A stretch of 64,000 nucleotides of DNA from NCBI RefSeq assembly GCF_005670685.2, contig NZ_CP062008.1:3782001-3846000 (forward strand), given 5' to 3'. Shown piece after piece: positions 50,566 to 58,916 of the stretch; within the stretch, counting starts at the first letter, position 1; each line of letters opens with the position of its first letter. The stretch is from Mycolicibacterium mucogenicum DSM 44124. GTDB taxonomy: Bacteria; Actinomycetota; Actinomycetes; Mycobacteriales; Mycobacteriaceae. The notes below the pieces were generated by a model. That model worked only from the letters and a program-made list of their open reading frames with translations. It did not search any database and was not told the DNA's origin. The position numbers and the translations under genes are program-made.

Positions 50566-51677
50566 TCTCCGACGTCTCCGAATTCCGCGCTCGCCTCACG
50601 GCCTGGCTCGACGAAAACGATCTGACCCCAGGACCCGACCACTCGCTCGAGGGGCACCTACGCCAGTTCGCGCGTGTGCAGAAGGCGCTGTATGACGCCG
50701 GCTGGAGCCGCTACGGCTGGCCCGAGCACGCCGGTGGGCTCGGTGGTCCGGCGATGCTGCGGGCCGTCGTCGGCGAGGAGGTCGTCGGCCGGCGGCTGGC
50801 CGAGCCCGGGCCGTACTCGATGCTCGAAGTACTGGCGCCGACGATGATCGACTACGCGCCACCCGAGTTGGCCGCCGAGATGGTGCCCAAACTGCTCAGC
50901 GGCGAAGAACAATGGTGCCAAGGGTTTTCCGAGCCCGGCTCGGGGAGCGACCTGGCGTCGTTGACCACCCGCGCCGTCCAGCACGGCGACAAATGGATCA
51001 TCAACGGGCAGAAGGTGTGGACGAGCTTCGCGCAGTATTCGCACCGCTGCATCCTGCTGACCCGCACCGGCGACGCCGACACTCCGAATCACCAAGCCAT
51101 CACCGCGTTCTTCATCGACATGGACTCCCCCGGCATCACGGTGCGGCCGCTGCGCACCATGCACGACATCGACGAGTTCTGCGAGGTGTACTTCGACGAC
51201 GTCGAGGTCGATGCGAGCCGGATGCTGGGCAAGCCCGGTGACGGTTGGCAGCTCGCGATGGACCTGCTCCCCTACGAACGCTCGACCTGCTTCTGGCAGC
51301 GCATCGCCTACCTGTACTCGCGATTCGACGCGTTGATCCACGAGGTCCGCAACGAGGGACAGCCCGTGGATGCGGATCTGGGCGAGGTCTTTCTGGCTCT
51401 ACATACACTGCGCTGTCGCTCCCGCGCTACCCAGCTCCGACTGGCCGAGGGCCACAAGTTGGGGCCGGACACCTCGATCGACAAAGTGTTGCTGGCCAGT
51501 GCCGAACAACGGCTCTACGACGCGGCGCGTGATCTGCTACCCGGCGTCATCGAACTCGATGAAACCCCCTGGCGCACCGAATATCTGTACTCGCGAGCGG
51601 CCACGATCTACGGCGGCACCGCCGAAGTGCAGCGCAACATCATCGCCCGCCGACTGCTCGATCTCGGGAGGGAGTGA
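50562..51677 (+). CDS. acyl-CoA dehydrogenase, large-type subunit
   Basis: A 371-residue acyl-CoA dehydrogenase: GFSEPGSGSDLASLTTRA, NGQKVWTSFAQYSHR and the ending YGGTAEVQRNIIARRLLDLG. GTG at 50562 overlaps the SnoaL stop. The next gene is a short dehydrogenase-like protein one base after the stop, so this is the large half of a probable alpha2-beta2 enzyme, the second such pair in the window. Confidence 0.92.
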   Translation: MISDVSEFRARLTAWLDENDLTPGPDHSLEGHLRQFARVQKALYDAGWSRYGWPEHAGGLGGPAMLRAVVGEEVVGRRLAEPGPYSMLEVLAPTMIDYAPPELAAEMVPKLLSGEEQWCQGFSEPGSGSDLASLTTRAVQHGDKWIINGQKVWTSFAQYSHRCILLTRTGDADTPNHQAITAFFIDMDSPGITVRPLRTMHDIDEFCEVYFDDVEVDASRMLGKPGDGWQLAMDLLPYERSTCFWQRIAYLYSRFDALIHEVRNEGQPVDADLGEVFLALHTLRCRSRATQLRLAEGHKLGPDTSIDKVLLASAEQRLYDAARDLLPGVIELDETPWRTEYLYSRAATIYGGTAEVQRNIIARRLLDLGRE

Positions 51678-51678
51678 C

Positions 51679-52488
51679 ATGTCCACCCACCTTGACGCCG
51701 ACTCGCTCGCGCTGCTGGAAGAAACGCTGCGCAAGACGATGTTGAGCTGCTCGGGTCCGGAGTTGGACTCGGCACTCACCGAGCTCGGTTGGGCCGAGAT
51801 GCTCTCCGACATGGCCGACGTAGCGGTACCACTGGTGTTTCGCCTCCTCGGCGAGACCGGTTCGCACGCATCGGTTCTCATGGATGTGGTGCTGCATGCC
51901 ACCGGCAACACCATCGGCGACACGGTGGAATTGCCGCTGCCGTACACCGGCAACACGTGGGTGGTGTGGGACCGAAGCGCCAAGAGCGTCGATTCGACGC
52001 TGGGCGGACTGCCCCTGCGACGCGAGGACGAGGGCTATCCCATTCGGGTCGCCGAAGCCCGCATCGCCGTGGGTTGGTGGCTCGTCGGTTCAGCCCGGGC
52101 CATGCTGTCGCTGGCCCGTCAGCATGCATTGGACCGGGTGCAGTTCGGTCGGCCCCTCGCGGGCTTCCAGGCCGTCCGGCACCGGCTCGCCGAGACCCTC
52201 GTCGCCATCGAGGGCGCCGAAGCGACTCTGGCCCTGCCGATTTCCGACAGTCCCGACCTCGTCGCGCTACTCGCGAAGGCCGCCGCGGGCAAGGCAGCGC
52301 TGACCGCGGCCAAGAACTGTCAGCAGGTTCTTGCCGGCATCGGTTTCACCGCGGAACACGATTTTCACCACCACATGAAACGGGTGCTGGTTCTGGACGG
52401 ATTACTCGGCAGCTCACGGGAGCTCACCAAGAAGGCCGGCGGCGGCCTGCGGGCCCGGGGTTCGGCGCCGCGGCTGGCGCAGCTGTAG
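51679..52488 (+). CDS. acyl-CoA dehydrogenase, small-type subunit
   Basis: Only 269 residues. It retains the C-terminal helical part (QHALDRVQFGRPLAGFQAVRHRLA, LAGIGFTAEHDFHHHMKRV) but the N-terminal and middle domains are cut down, and the usual TEPxxGSD flavin segment is absent. It is therefore unlikely to be active alone and should be a partner of 50562-51677. ATG at 51679 with GGGAGGGAG upstream. Last gene of its operon. Confidence 0.85.
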   Translation: MSTHLDADSLALLEETLRKTMLSCSGPELDSALTELGWAEMLSDMADVAVPLVFRLLGETGSHASVLMDVVLHATGNTIGDTVELPLPYTGNTWVVWDRSAKSVDSTLGGLPLRREDEGYPIRVAEARIAVGWWLVGSARAMLSLARQHALDRVQFGRPLAGFQAVRHRLAETLVAIEGAEATLALPISDSPDLVALLAKAAAGKAALTAAKNCQQVLAGIGFTAEHDFHHHMKRVLVLDGLLGSSRELTKKAGGGLRARGSAPRLAQL

Positions 52489-52636
52489 CGATCACCTCGG
52501 GTGGCCCATGCTGGGCATCTGACTAGCAATTGCCTTGTGCGCGTTGATCGTGCAGTGACGCTGAAATTGTTCGAGTAGTCGTCTGCGTAGACGCACGCTC
52601 AATCGCAAGCGCCGCAGGATCAACGTCGCCCGGCGG

Positions 52637-53809
52637 TCACCTCGGCAGGCCGAGCACCCGCTGGGCGATGATGTTGCGCTGGATTTCCGAGGTGCCGCCG
52701 GCGATGGTGCCGGCGAAGCTGCGGACGTAGCGGTCGAACCAGCTGCCAGCATGCGGGTCGAGATTCAGTGGCACATAGGGCGACGACATGGCGGGATGGC
52801 TGAGCGCGTCGGCGCCGGCGATGTCCATCGCGAGCTCGGACGCAGTCTGCACCGCCTCGGAGCCAAGGAGTTTCAGCACTGACATCCTCGCCACGTCCTC
52901 CTCACCCCGTGCGGCGCGCGCCAGCGCGGCAGAACCGAGCAGCCGCAACGACTGGTTGTCCATGACCAATGTCGCCAACCGGGACCGGTCGCGCTCGGTC
53001 GTCGGTTCGAGATCCGCGACGAGGTCCGTCAGGCGGTCGGCGAACGACATCCACAACATCGTGCGCTCGTGGCCCAGAGAACCGTTGGCGACCCGCCAGC
53101 CCTCGTTCAGCGGCCCGAGAAGGTTCTCGACAGGAACCCGCGCGTCGGTGAAGAACACTTCGTTGAAGTCCAGATCGTCGACGTCACATGCCGAGGCGAA
53201 GGGCCGCCGCACGACGCCCGGGGTGTCGGTCGGCACCAGCAGCACGCTGATGCCCTTGTGCTTGGGTGCGTCGGGGTCGGTGCGGACGAAGGCCAGGATG
53301 ACGTCGGCGTCGTGAGCGCCGGAGGTCCAGACCTTCTGCCCGTTGAGCACGAAATGGTCCCCGTCGCGGACCGCACGCGTGGACAGGGACGCGAGATCGG
53401 ATCCCGCACCGGGTTCGCTCATGCCCAGCGCTGCCGTCTTCTCGGCGCGCAGAATCGGCACGGCCCAACGGTGCTGCTGATCCGGTGTACCGAACGTCAA
53501 CAGCGACGCCGCGATTATGCCGACACCCTGCGGGTTGAAGCTGTGGTGTATCCGGCGCCTGGACATCTCCTCCTGATGTACGTACTGCTGCAGCAGTGTG
53601 GCGTTGCGCCCACCGAACTCCGGCGGATTCCCCGGCAGCAGCCAGCCGTTGTCGAACAACAGGCGCTGCCAGCGACGCGCCCAGTCCGGGATGTGCGCGG
53701 TCGACCGCGGCCGCTCGATCGACTCGGCTTCCGGGGGCAGATGCGTGTCGAGGAAGTCGACGAACTCCGCCCGAAATGCCTCGACTTCCGCGTCGAACGT
53801 CAGCTGCAT
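52637..53809 (-). CDS. acyl-CoA dehydrogenase, large-type
   Basis: A 390-residue paralogue of 6954-8132 (shared RWQRLLFDNGWLLP, PPEFGGRNAT, HHSFNPQGVGIIAASLLTFG). MSEPGAGSDLASL and GGTSEIQRNIIAQRVLGLP are in place. ATG at 53809; an in-frame upstream ATG at 53830 is less likely. Unlike its paralogue it has no small partner next to it. Its promoter region holds the palindrome at 53840, shared with the divergent TetR gene. Confidence 0.92.
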   Translation of the reverse strand: MQLTFDAEVEAFRAEFVDFLDTHLPPEAESIERPRSTAHIPDWARRWQRLLFDNGWLLPGNPPEFGGRNATLLQQYVHQEEMSRRRIHHSFNPQGVGIIAASLLTFGTPDQQHRWAVPILRAEKTAALGMSEPGAGSDLASLSTRAVRDGDHFVLNGQKVWTSGAHDADVILAFVRTDPDAPKHKGISVLLVPTDTPGVVRRPFASACDVDDLDFNEVFFTDARVPVENLLGPLNEGWRVANGSLGHERTMLWMSFADRLTDLVADLEPTTERDRSRLATLVMDNQSLRLLGSAALARAARGEEDVARMSVLKLLGSEAVQTASELAMDIAGADALSHPAMSSPYVPLNLDPHAGSWFDRYVRSFAGTIAGGTSEIQRNIIAQRVLGLPR

Positions 53810-53839
53810 CTCGACAAACCCTTCCGGCAATCCCCGCAG

Positions 53840-53854
53840 GAGAATACCATTCTC
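53840..53854. promoter_or_regulatory. GAGAAT-N3-ATTCTC palindrome
   Basis: GAGAAT-ACC-ATTCTC, 31 bp upstream of the acyl-CoA dehydrogenase start and in the divergent gap shared with TetR. A looser inverted repeat TGAGAAGG...CCTTCTCA (53889-53927) lies between it and the TetR start. Confidence 0.7.
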
Positions 53855-53967
53855 GTCATGGGACAGTTACAATCTCTGACACGGAGTATGAGAAGGCCCG
53901 TGGCGAACAACTACCAGGCCCTTCTCAGGTACAGTTCATGCATGTTCTCCGCTGATGACATGGGTGC

Positions 53968-54627
53968 ATGATGACCAGCCCGACAGAAGATCCGGCCTGG
54001 AAGCAACGCGCGGTCGAGCGCTCCATCAAGACCGCGAAACTGCGCGCCGCCCAACGCGTCCAACGATTCCTGGACGCAGCCCAGTCGATCATCATCGAAA
54101 AGGGCAGCACGGACTTCACCGTCCAGGAGGTCGTCGACCGCTCGCGTCAGTCCCTGCGGAGCTTCTACCTGCAATTCGACGGCAAGCATGAACTGCTGCT
54201 GGCGCTGTTCGAAGACGCCTTGAGCCGGTCGGCCGACCAGATCCGGGCCGCCACCGAAGGCGAGACAGATCCGCTGCAGCGTCTGAAGATCGCCATCGAA
54301 CTGCTCTACGAACTGTGCCGGCCCGACCCCGCGGCCAAGCGACCGTTGTTCACCGACTTCGCGCCCCGACTCCTGGTCACTCACCCGGCCGAGGTGAAGA
54401 TCGCCCACGCACCACTGTTGGCGCTCCTCACCGAACTGATGGAAAGCGCCAGCGCCGCAGGCGAATTGCGCTCGACGGTCAATCCGCGACGCATGGCCGC
54501 GATGGCCATGCAGACGGTCATGTTCATCGCGCAGTCCAGTGGCGGAGCCGACGAAGCGACCGCCCATCCCATCACCACCGACGAGGTCTGGGACTTCCTC
54601 GCGAACGGTTTTGCCGCACAAAAGTGA
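53968..54627 (+). CDS. TetR-family regulator, candidate island regulator
   Basis: A 219-residue TetR protein with HTH TDFTVQEVVDRSRQSLRSFYLQF (residues about 48-70) and a helical C-terminal domain. It is bracketed by two GAGAAT-type palindromes, one in its promoter gap and one overlapping its own stop codon, making it the best candidate to bind this motif across the island. ATG at 53968 is used; the next codon is also ATG. Confidence 0.9.
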   Translation: MMTSPTEDPAWKQRAVERSIKTAKLRAAQRVQRFLDAAQSIIIEKGSTDFTVQEVVDRSRQSLRSFYLQFDGKHELLLALFEDALSRSADQIRAATEGETDPLQRLKIAIELLYELCRPDPAAKRPLFTDFAPRLLVTHPAEVKIAHAPLLALLTELMESASAAGELRSTVNPRRMAAMAMQTVMFIAQSSGGADEATAHPITTDEVWDFLANGFAAQK

Positions 54628-54640
54628 GAATAGGGTTCTC
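54626..54640. promoter_or_regulatory. GAGAAT-type palindrome overlapping TetR stop
   Basis: GAGAAT-AGG-GTTCTC inside the wider repeat AAAGTGAGAA...TTCTCGCTTT (54621-54645). It begins within the TetR stop codon and lies 30 bp upstream of the thioesterase GTG, giving tesB its own regulated promoter. Confidence 0.65.
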
Positions 54641-54670
54641 GCTTTCAAGAATTTGACTTACACTGCATAG

Positions 54671-55471
54671 GTGCCCGACCTGTGGACCGATCTTCTCGAT
54701 TGCCTGAATCTGGCTCCGCGGTCGTCTGACGACGACGACCTGTTCGAGGGGCGTAACCAGACGCTGGAGTACCACCGGGTTTTCGGCGGACAGATCCTCG
54801 GGCAGTTCGTCCGCGCCGCCTGCCTGTCCACACCCGACAAGGCGATCAAATCGATCCACGCGGTGTTCCCCCGTGAAGGCCGCGCCGACGAGCCGATCAC
54901 CTACGCGGTGACGCGCCACCACGAGGGCCGCTCGTTCGCGACGCTGTCGATCGCGGCCACGCAGAGCAAGGGCGCGATCGCGACAGCGTCGATCTCGATG
55001 CACGCCGTCGAAGACGGCCACGATCAGCAGTTCATCGACACCGTGCCAACGGTTCTCGGCCCCGAGCACGAGGCTCGGATTGATTTGATCCCGTGGGACA
55101 CCCGCTCTGCCGACAGCCTCGACACGACCGCGGTCGGGCCGGCCGAGTACGCGCTATGGATGCGCACCCCAGCCGTTGACTCGGAGCTCGCCCCGGCACT
55201 CGCCGCGTACGCGACCGACCTGACGTTGATCGGCACTGCGATCCGTCCGCTTGACGGACTGAGCCAGCGCGGCAACGGCACCGCATTCACCTCGGCGGTG
55301 ACCTCACACACGCTGTGGTTCCACCGGCCGTTCCGGACCGACGACTGGCTGCTGCTGCGCCAGCACAGCCCGCTGGCGGCGCACGGCCGGTGCTTCGGCC
55401 GCGGCGACATTCTCACCGCCGAGGGCGCACTGGTTGCCTCCTATGCGCAAGAAGCTCTCCTCCGGCTCTAG
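54671..55471 (+). CDS. tesB: acyl-CoA thioesterase II (TesB-type double hotdog)
   Basis: A 266-residue TesB-family thioesterase releasing CoA from acyl-CoA: first hotdog HRVFGGQILGQFVRA, second hotdog SHTLWFHRPFRTDDWLLL, and terminal ASYAQEALLRL with the conserved Gln. The family's catalytic Asp (in SLDHxxWFHRPF) is Ser here (S212), so activity may be altered. GTG at 54671. It could return CoA from dead-end thioesters or release the pathway's acid product. It leads an operon-like run with the mycofactocin-type SDR. Confidence 0.88.
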   Translation: MPDLWTDLLDCLNLAPRSSDDDDLFEGRNQTLEYHRVFGGQILGQFVRAACLSTPDKAIKSIHAVFPREGRADEPITYAVTRHHEGRSFATLSIAATQSKGAIATASISMHAVEDGHDQQFIDTVPTVLGPEHEARIDLIPWDTRSADSLDTTAVGPAEYALWMRTPAVDSELAPALAAYATDLTLIGTAIRPLDGLSQRGNGTAFTSAVTSHTLWFHRPFRTDDWLLLRQHSPLAAHGRCFGRGDILTAEGALVASYAQEALLRL

Positions 55472-55525
55472 CGCCGGACCCCAGATCCCTGAACATCCAC
55501 TGCTAGTGAGGAATTGAGGCATCAC

Positions 55526-56371
55526 ATGACCGGAAGAGTCGAAGGCAAGGTCGCGTTCATCACCGGGGCGGCCCGCGGGCAGGGCCGCAGCCACGCGGTC
55601 CGGTTGGCCCAGGAGGGCGCCGACATCATCGCGATCGACATCTGTGCGCCGATCCGCCCCGGCGAGGAGACCGCGATCCCGGCGTCCACGCCCGAGGACC
55701 TCGCTGAGACTGCTGACCTGGTGAAGGGCCTCAACCGGCGAATCGTGACCGCCGAAGTCGACGTCCGCGACGCCGCTGCCCTCAAGTCCGCCGTCGACAG
55801 CGGCGTGGAACAGCTCGGCCGGCTGGACATCATCGTGGCCAACGCAGGCATCGGTAACGGCGGCAACCTGCTGCATGAGACCAACCAGCTCGACTGGGAC
55901 GAGATGATCGACATCAACCTCACCGGTGTCTGGAAATCCGTGAAAGCTGCTGTGCCACATATCATCGCCGGGGGCCGCGGCGGTTCCATCATCCTCACCA
56001 GCTCGGTCGGTGGTCTGAAGTCCTACCCGATGATCGGCAACTACGTTGCCGCCAAGCACGGTGTGGTCGGCCTGATGCGCTCCTTCGGCGTCGAGCTGGC
56101 CCAGCACAACATCCGGGTCAACTCGGTGCACCCGACCCATGTCAGCACCGACATGATCATGAACGAGGGCACCTGGAAGATGTTCCGGCCCGACCTGGAG
56201 AACCCCGGCCCAGACGACATGGCGCCCATCTGCCAGATGTTCCACACCATGCCGGTGCCCTGGATCGACGCCATCGATGTCAGTAATGCCGTCCTGTTCC
56301 TCGCCTCCGACGAGGCGCGATACATCACCGGTGTCACGCTGCCGATCGACCTCGGTGGCTGCCTGAAGTAG
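55526..56371 (+). CDS. mycofactocin-type SDR oxidoreductase
   Basis: A 281-residue member of the mycofactocin-coupled SDR group, paralogous to 3630-4499: GKVAFITGAARGQGRSHAVR, ATPEDLAET-like insert (about residues 50-70), NAGIGNGG, YVAAK catalytic pair and the ending YITGVTLPIDLGG. ATG at 55526 follows GAGGAATTGAGG. Expected to oxidise an alcohol with bound nicotinamide recycled by mycofactocin. Confidence 0.9.
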   Translation: MTGRVEGKVAFITGAARGQGRSHAVRLAQEGADIIAIDICAPIRPGEETAIPASTPEDLAETADLVKGLNRRIVTAEVDVRDAAALKSAVDSGVEQLGRLDIIVANAGIGNGGNLLHETNQLDWDEMIDINLTGVWKSVKAAVPHIIAGGRGGSIILTSSVGGLKSYPMIGNYVAAKHGVVGLMRSFGVELAQHNIRVNSVHPTHVSTDMIMNEGTWKMFRPDLENPGPDDMAPICQMFHTMPVPWIDAIDVSNAVLFLASDEARYITGVTLPIDLGGCLK

Positions 56372-56397
56372 CGGGGCGCGCACCCGGATTCCGGACA

Positions 56398-56824
56398 ATG
56401 ACGTCCGACGCCGTACTGATCACCGGCGCATTCGGCCTGGTGGGGCAACAGACCGTCCTGCGGATGGCGGCGTCGGGCCGCCCGGTGGTGGCGACCAGTC
56501 GGGATTCGAAGGCGAATCGCAAAGCGGCACGGCGATTCCCGGGCAACGTCGCGGTCTACTGGTCCGACCTGACCGACACCGACAGCACCCGACAGATGAT
56601 CGCGGGCGCAGAAAGCCCTTGATTTCCAGCCTATTTCGTGGGATCAGATGATTGCCGACTACCGCCGTGAGGTGGGCGTGGCGCGCTATCCGATGCGGTT
56701 GGCGGCACCACTGGCCCGCGCGTTCATGAAGCGCAACGACGCGTTTCGCGGCCGGCCCGGCCGATACACCGACCCGTGGGGAGCCATCCGGGAGAAATGG
56801 GGCGAACCGATGGCCGACGGCTAG
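56398..56824 (+). pseudogene. decayed NAD-epimerase-type SDR
   Basis: A good N-terminus (SDAVLITGAFGLVGQQTVLRMAASG, the nucleotide loop of extended SDR epimerases) ends after 74 residues at 56622. From about 56633 another frame reads through a 60-residue coding-like stretch (SWDQMIADYRREVGVARYPM ... REKWGEPMADG) to a stop at 56824. A normal epimerase has about 300 residues, so an internal deletion plus frame change is likely. The assignment of the second fragment to the same gene is uncertain. Confidence 0.6.
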
Positions 56825-57312
56825 CGCCCGCGCAATCGCCGGGCCGCGGCGTCACGCACGCGGGGCGGAATCCGCACCGAGAAAACAGCATTGAACACGT
56901 CTTCGCGCAGCCGGGTGAGGGTGGACGTCTTGATCCGCCACTGCCCACCGGCCTTCTCGTAGGTTTCGTGGTAGTGGCCGTAGCCCCGCAGGTTCACCCC
57001 TGGGGCAAGCCGCACGACATCGTTCAGCGCCCACACCCCCATAGCGGTGGACGGCGACGTCAGTGTTATCTCCGGTGCGTGCACTTGGTGGACGGTCGGT
57101 TGCGATGGCTTACCCAACGTCCGGCGCAGGAATGCCACGAATTCATCTGCACCGCTGATGATCTCGCCGCCCGCCCGGCTGGTGTCACTGACGAAGTCGT
57201 CAGTGAAGAGGTCTCGCCAGGCCACCCAGTCCTTGGTGTCGAGCAGCCGGCAGTACCGGGCTTTGAGTTGCTTGATGGCCTCGACGTCGGCCCATGCCCC
57301 GGGGTCGGTCAT
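56821..57312 (-). CDS. SnoaL-like (NTF2-fold) protein
   Basis: A 163-residue SnoaL/NTF2-like protein: VEAIKQLKARYCRLLDTKDWVAW, DLFTDDFV and the strand-rich end YHETYEKAGGQWRI. This start pattern is that of the SnoaL-4 group common beside oxygenases and SDRs. ATG at 57312 or ATG at 57327. Last gene of the minus-strand membrane operon starting at 59605; its 3' end touches the epimerase remnant. Confidence 0.87.
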   Translation of the reverse strand: MTDPGAWADVEAIKQLKARYCRLLDTKDWVAWRDLFTDDFVSDTSRAGGEIISGADEFVAFLRRTLGKPSQPTVHQVHAPEITLTSPSTAMGVWALNDVVRLAPGVNLRGYGHYHETYEKAGGQWRIKTSTLTRLREDVFNAVFSVRIPPRVRDAAARRLRGR

Positions 57313-57316
57313 GCGA

Positions 57317-57586
57317 TCACCAGACATAGATCACCACGATCGCACCGAACAGCACCACAAGCCAGCCGTCTGTGGCCAACTGCAACCATCGTGGCGCGGT
57401 TCGCACCTCCATGAACTCCCGGATGATCAGGCGGGACTTGATCAGCGCGAGCGCGAGTACCGCGACGGTGATACCCACGCTCGCGGTCACCGGCCCGGTG
57501 TGGTGGGCGGGCGCCAGGAACCACGACACCACGGTGATCGCCGACAGTCCGGCCCAGACGGCGGTGGTACGTGCGGCAGCAGTCAT
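57317..57586 (-). CDS. COX4/NorF-like small membrane protein
   Basis: An 89-residue protein with three hydrophobic helices (VWAGLSAITVVSWFLA, VGITVAVLALALI, WLVVLFGAIVVIYV) and the LIKSRLIIREFMEVR loop characteristic of prokaryotic cytochrome oxidase subunit IV and NorF. It directly follows a COX3/NorE-like gene. It presumably stabilises that subunit, but no subunit I or II is present. Confidence 0.83.
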   Translation of the reverse strand: MTAAARTTAVWAGLSAITVVSWFLAPAHHTGPVTASVGITVAVLALALIKSRLIIREFMEVRTAPRWLQLATDGWLVVLFGAIVVIYVW

Positions 57587-57587
57587 G

Positions 57588-58175
57588 TCACCTCATCACA
57601 TAGAGCAGCGCGAAGATGACGACCCAGAGCAGGTCGACCATGTGCCAGTAGGTCGCTCCCGTCTCGACATGTGCAACCCGCTTGCCGTTGCGCAGCTCGG
57701 CATAGGCGACGCCGAGAAATACCAGGCCGATGGCGACGTGGAACAGGTGCACGCCGGTGAGCATGTAGTAGTACATGAAGAAGTTGTTGCTCGGAAAGGT
57801 ATGGCCCTGAGCGATTTTGGCGGCCCACTCATAAGCCTTGACGACCATGAACAGCACGCCGCACAGCCCGCCGCCGATGGTCAGCTTGCGCGCGCGGTCG
57901 AATTCGCCACCGCGAGTCAGCTGCACCGCACGGGCCACGAACCACGAACTGGCCAGCAGCACCAAGGTGTTGACCACACCGATGTTCAGGCTCAGGTGCC
58001 GCTGCGACTCGATGAACAGGTCCCGTTCCTGGTGGCGGGAGATCATGAAGATGACAAAGTAGCTGCCGAAGATCACGAAGTCGCCCAGGACGAACACCCA
58101 GAGGTCCTTGTCGGCCGGCAGCTGCCGTTTGGGCCTCGTCATCGAATCGGCCGCAGGCGTGGAAGTTTCCGTCAT
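57588..58175 (-). CDS. COX3/NorE-like membrane protein
   Basis: A 195-residue five-helix protein of the cytochrome c oxidase subunit III family: DLWVFVLGDFVIFGSYFVIF, SLNIGVVNTLVLLASSW, YYYMLTGVHLFHVAIGLVFLG and YWHMVDLLWVVIFALLYV. The short form with K-D-L-W start is typical of NorE, an accessory to NO reductase, rather than a respiratory oxidase subunit. It lies in an operon of membrane proteins without any heme-copper catalytic subunit. Confidence 0.88.
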   Translation of the reverse strand: MTETSTPAADSMTRPKRQLPADKDLWVFVLGDFVIFGSYFVIFMISRHQERDLFIESQRHLSLNIGVVNTLVLLASSWFVARAVQLTRGGEFDRARKLTIGGGLCGVLFMVVKAYEWAAKIAQGHTFPSNNFFMYYYMLTGVHLFHVAIGLVFLGVAYAELRNGKRVAHVETGATYWHMVDLLWVVIFALLYVMR

Positions 58176-58178
58176 CGT

Positions 58179-58916
58179 TCAGTCCTGGACCTGCTCGCCG
58201 GGCGACTGATTCTTGATCGCCACATACAGCAGCCGGATCATGCAGAACTCCCACACCACGAAGATCACCGTGCCGAGATAGAAGCTGATGGACCCGTTCC
58301 ACGCCAACGGTCCGGACCGGAAGACGAACACCGGGCCGGCGAGCAGTTCCGTCACGATCATCCAGATCGACATGTAGGCAAGCCATTTCGGCAGAATGGC
58401 GTTGCGGTCGAGGAATATCGCCAGCGCCAGCACCATGTTCTGGGTGCAGAAGCACCCCAGTGAGCCGACGAACGACAGCAGGCACCAGTCGTACAGCATC
58501 ACCATGATCTGTGGATCCCGGTCGGGCCGCAACGCAGCCGCCACGAATGCGAATGCCGGGATCAGGCAGCCTGGCAGTCCGCCGACCACCAGGGCGCCGA
58601 TATAGGCGTAGGCGAAGACGGGGCTGACCGACATCCGTTTGATCTGTTGCGCGATGAGCCCGTTCGCAATGCTGGCGAAGCCGATGAAGAACATCAGCAG
58701 CGCGAACCCGATCCGGATGGTCAGCGAGTGGTCGACGAAGAACTGCACGATCTGCGCCGGCGTGATGTCGGGCCGCGGCGGTGGCATCACCCGCGTCAGC
58801 ACCACGAAGATGAGCCCGAAGATGTTGTAGAACACCGGGATCGTCCACCACGTGATCCACTGGTCGACCTTCGGCTTGTGCGTCCAGGCCGGGGCGTCTG
58901 CGAGGCCGACCGTCAT
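58179..58916 (-). CDS. conserved polytopic membrane protein, copy 1
   Basis: A 245-residue membrane protein of unknown function with six to seven hydrophobic segments (VFYNIFGLIFVVLTRVM, GFALLMFFIGFASIANGL, LGTVIFVVWEFCMIRLL). It is paralogous to 58913-59605; both share QIKRMSVSP/QIKRMSLPS, RPDRDPQ/RPGRDPQ and GPLAWNG motifs. ATG at 58916 overlaps that gene by 4 bp. Probably forms a complex with it and perhaps with the COX3-like protein. Confidence 0.78.
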   Translation of the reverse strand: MTVGLADAPAWTHKPKVDQWITWWTIPVFYNIFGLIFVVLTRVMPPPRPDITPAQIVQFFVDHSLTIRIGFALLMFFIGFASIANGLIAQQIKRMSVSPVFAYAYIGALVVGGLPGCLIPAFAFVAAALRPDRDPQIMVMLYDWCLLSFVGSLGCFCTQNMVLALAIFLDRNAILPKWLAYMSIWMIVTELLAGPVFVFRSGPLAWNGSISFYLGTVIFVVWEFCMIRLLYVAIKNQSPGEQVQD

